Of a stretch of 5,619 nucleotides of DNA, positions 4,790 through 5,619 are shown one piece after another. This stretch comes from an uncultured Eubacteriales bacterium (GTDB lineage: Bacteria > Bacillota > Clostridia > Oscillospirales > Acutalibacteraceae): contig ONWP01000113.1 of the NCBI GenBank assembly GCA_900321595.1, forward strand, positions 1 through 5,619, read 5' to 3'. Under the pieces are notes generated by a model, which had not been told where the DNA came from, ran no database searches, and saw nothing but the letters and a program-made list of their open reading frames with translations. Position numbers and translations under genes: made by a program. How positions within the stretch are numbered: position 1 is the stretch's first letter; the number at the start of each line of letters is the position of its first letter.

Positions 4790-4802
4790 AGTGTGCTATT
4801 TT
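4774..4802 (+). promoter_or_regulatory. Promoter of the AlbA_2-domain gene, with operator site 7 in its spacer
   Basis: TTGATT (4774-4779) and TATTTT (4797-4802) are 17 bp apart, with TG at 4794-4795 giving an extended -10. Site 7 of the palindrome array (4778-4789) overlaps the -35 and spacer, so a bound protein should block RNA polymerase. The start site would be near 4809, leaving a very short leader directly before the ribosome binding site. Confidence 0.7.
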
Positions 4803-4823
4803 TAAGAAAAGGCGGTGAACATC

Positions 4824-5619
4824 ATGCTCACAGAGGAATTGATCCGTGTTGCAGACGACGTCTGCCGGATCAAAACGGAATCACAGACAATCGAGGTCAA
4901 GTCCGCGCATCGCGGCTGCCCGACCCGGCTGTATGATACGCTGTCCGCTTTTTCGAATCAGGACGGCGGCGGCGTCATTCTGTTCGGGATCGATGAATCC
5001 GCGGGCTTTGAGCCGGTCGGCGTCTATGACGCGAACGATCTGCAGAAGAAGATCACGGAACAGTGCAACCAGATGTCTCCTGCGGTGCGCGCTGTCTTCA
5101 CTGCGGCAGAGTACGGCGGCGTGATCATCTGCAGCGCCGAGATCCCGTCGCTCGATGTGACCGAGAGACCCTGTTACTACAAGGGCACAGGCAAGGTCCG
5201 CGGCTCGTTCACCCGCGTCGGCGATGCGGATCTGCCCATGACGGACTACGAGATTTACGCCTATGAAAGCTTCCGCCGCCACAGCCACGACGATGAGCGG
5301 CCGGTCGAACGCGCGTCTCTGTCAACGCTCAACAGCGATAAGCTGCAAAGCTATCTGCTGAAAATGCGCAGCGACAGACCCGGCTTCACCAAGCTCAATA
5401 CCGAACAGACCTACGAGATGCTGGCGCTCACGCGAAACGGGATCCCGACGCTTGCGGCCGTCCTGAATTTCGGCGTTTATCCGCAGGGGTTCTTCCCGCA
5501 GCTGGCTGTCACGGCGACCGTCGTCCCCGGAAAAGAGATCGGCGACATCAGCGCAGACGGCGCGCGTTTCCTGGACAATAAACGCATCGAGGGCACACTG
5601 TCGGAGATGCTGGATCAGA
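4824..5619 (+). CDS. AlbA_2 (Schlafen-type) DNA-binding-domain protein, probable regulator (3' end outside window)
   Basis: The frame is open from ATG 4824 through the last base, giving 265 residues so far with no stop. AAAAGGCGG (4807-4815) lies 8 bases upstream of the ATG. Residues about 18-140 match the AlbA_2 domain (formerly called divergent AAA or AAA_4): T-I-E24-V-K26-S, then L-S-A-F43-S-N45-Q-D-G-G-G50-V-I-L-F-G-I-D, then the strand pair ending in Y-Y-K-G-T-G-K-V-R-G-S-F-T-R-V-G. Residues 165-240 include the T-R-N-G-I-P-T-L-A-A-V-L-N-F-G and P-Q pattern that follows AlbA_2 in this protein class. Full-length members often end in an ATPase-like (HATPase_c_4) or winged-helix region, which would lie beyond the window. 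They are annotated as transcriptional regulators or ATP-binding proteins, mostly untested. The operator array upstream suggests that this protein regulates itself. No phage or transposon genes flank it here. Confidence 0.85.
   Translation, partial: MLTEELIRVADDVCRIKTESQTIEVKSAHRGCPTRLYDTLSAFSNQDGGGVILFGIDESAGFEPVGVYDANDLQKKITEQCNQMSPAVRAVFTAAEYGGVIICSAEIPSLDVTERPCYYKGTGKVRGSFTRVGDADLPMTDYEIYAYESFRRHSHDDERPVERASLSTLNSDKLQSYLLKMRSDRPGFTKLNTEQTYEMLALTRNGIPTLAAVLNFGVYPQGFFPQLAVTATVVPGKEIGDISADGARFLDNKRIEGTLSEMLDQ

Noticed and set aside
4651..4790. CRISPR array
   Set aside because: The repeats are 12-bp imperfect palindromes with about 8-9 bp between them, far too short for repeat-spacer units, and no cas genes are nearby.

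Overview
The window looks like chromosomal DNA of a GC-rich, low-pathway Gram-positive bacterium, most likely a gut-type member of the Clostridia (Oscillospirales-like). The basis is sigma-A-type promoters with extended -10 elements, strong AAGGAG ribosome binding sites, lipobox signal peptides, a 66-residue zinc-ribbon L31 of Bacillus/Clostridium type, a GH130 phosphorylase close to the Ruminococcus albus RaMP2 type, and a strong G/C preference at third codon positions. All supported genes lie on the + strand. The long minus-strand open frames are mirror frames of the GC-rich genes.

Layout. 1-51 is the tail of an upstream gene with a SHOCT-like C-terminus, closed by a strong intrinsic terminator (96-119). 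121-215 is a regulatory region holding a 30-bp tandem repeat and a TATAAT box. It drives an unrecognised six-helix membrane protein (216-863), and a secreted lipoprotein (927-1706) follows, closed by a terminator. A clean promoter overlapped by a perfect 10-1-10 Fur/Zur-type palindrome (1803-1823) starts a short metal locus: a small membrane peptide with an H-x-C-x4-C-x2-C motif (1848-2135) and a ZnuA-type zinc-binding lipoprotein (2184-3182). The ABC permease and ATPase that normally accompany it are not in the window; a short coding-like scrap (3185-3250) follows instead. rpmE (L31, 3350-3550) has its own promoter with upstream A-tracts and its own terminator. A GH130_2 mannooligosaccharide phosphorylase (3663-4613) follows from its own promoter.

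4614-4823 is the most unusual stretch. It is about 26% GC (hand count, 4651-4800) inside a GC-rich region and carries seven copies of a palindrome near ATTTACGTAAAT, centred 19-21 bp apart (two helical turns). The last copy lies between the -35 and -10 of the promoter for an AlbA_2/Schlafen-type DNA-binding protein (4824 to the window end, truncated). This looks like a cooperative multi-site operator, perhaps autoregulatory.

Functionally the window reads as independent small transcription units: an uncharacterised membrane/lipoprotein pair, a zinc-acquisition locus next to a zinc-containing ribosomal protein, a mannan-saccharification enzyme, and a DNA-binding regulator with an elaborate control region. 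No RNA genes, CRISPR arrays or insertion sequences were seen.
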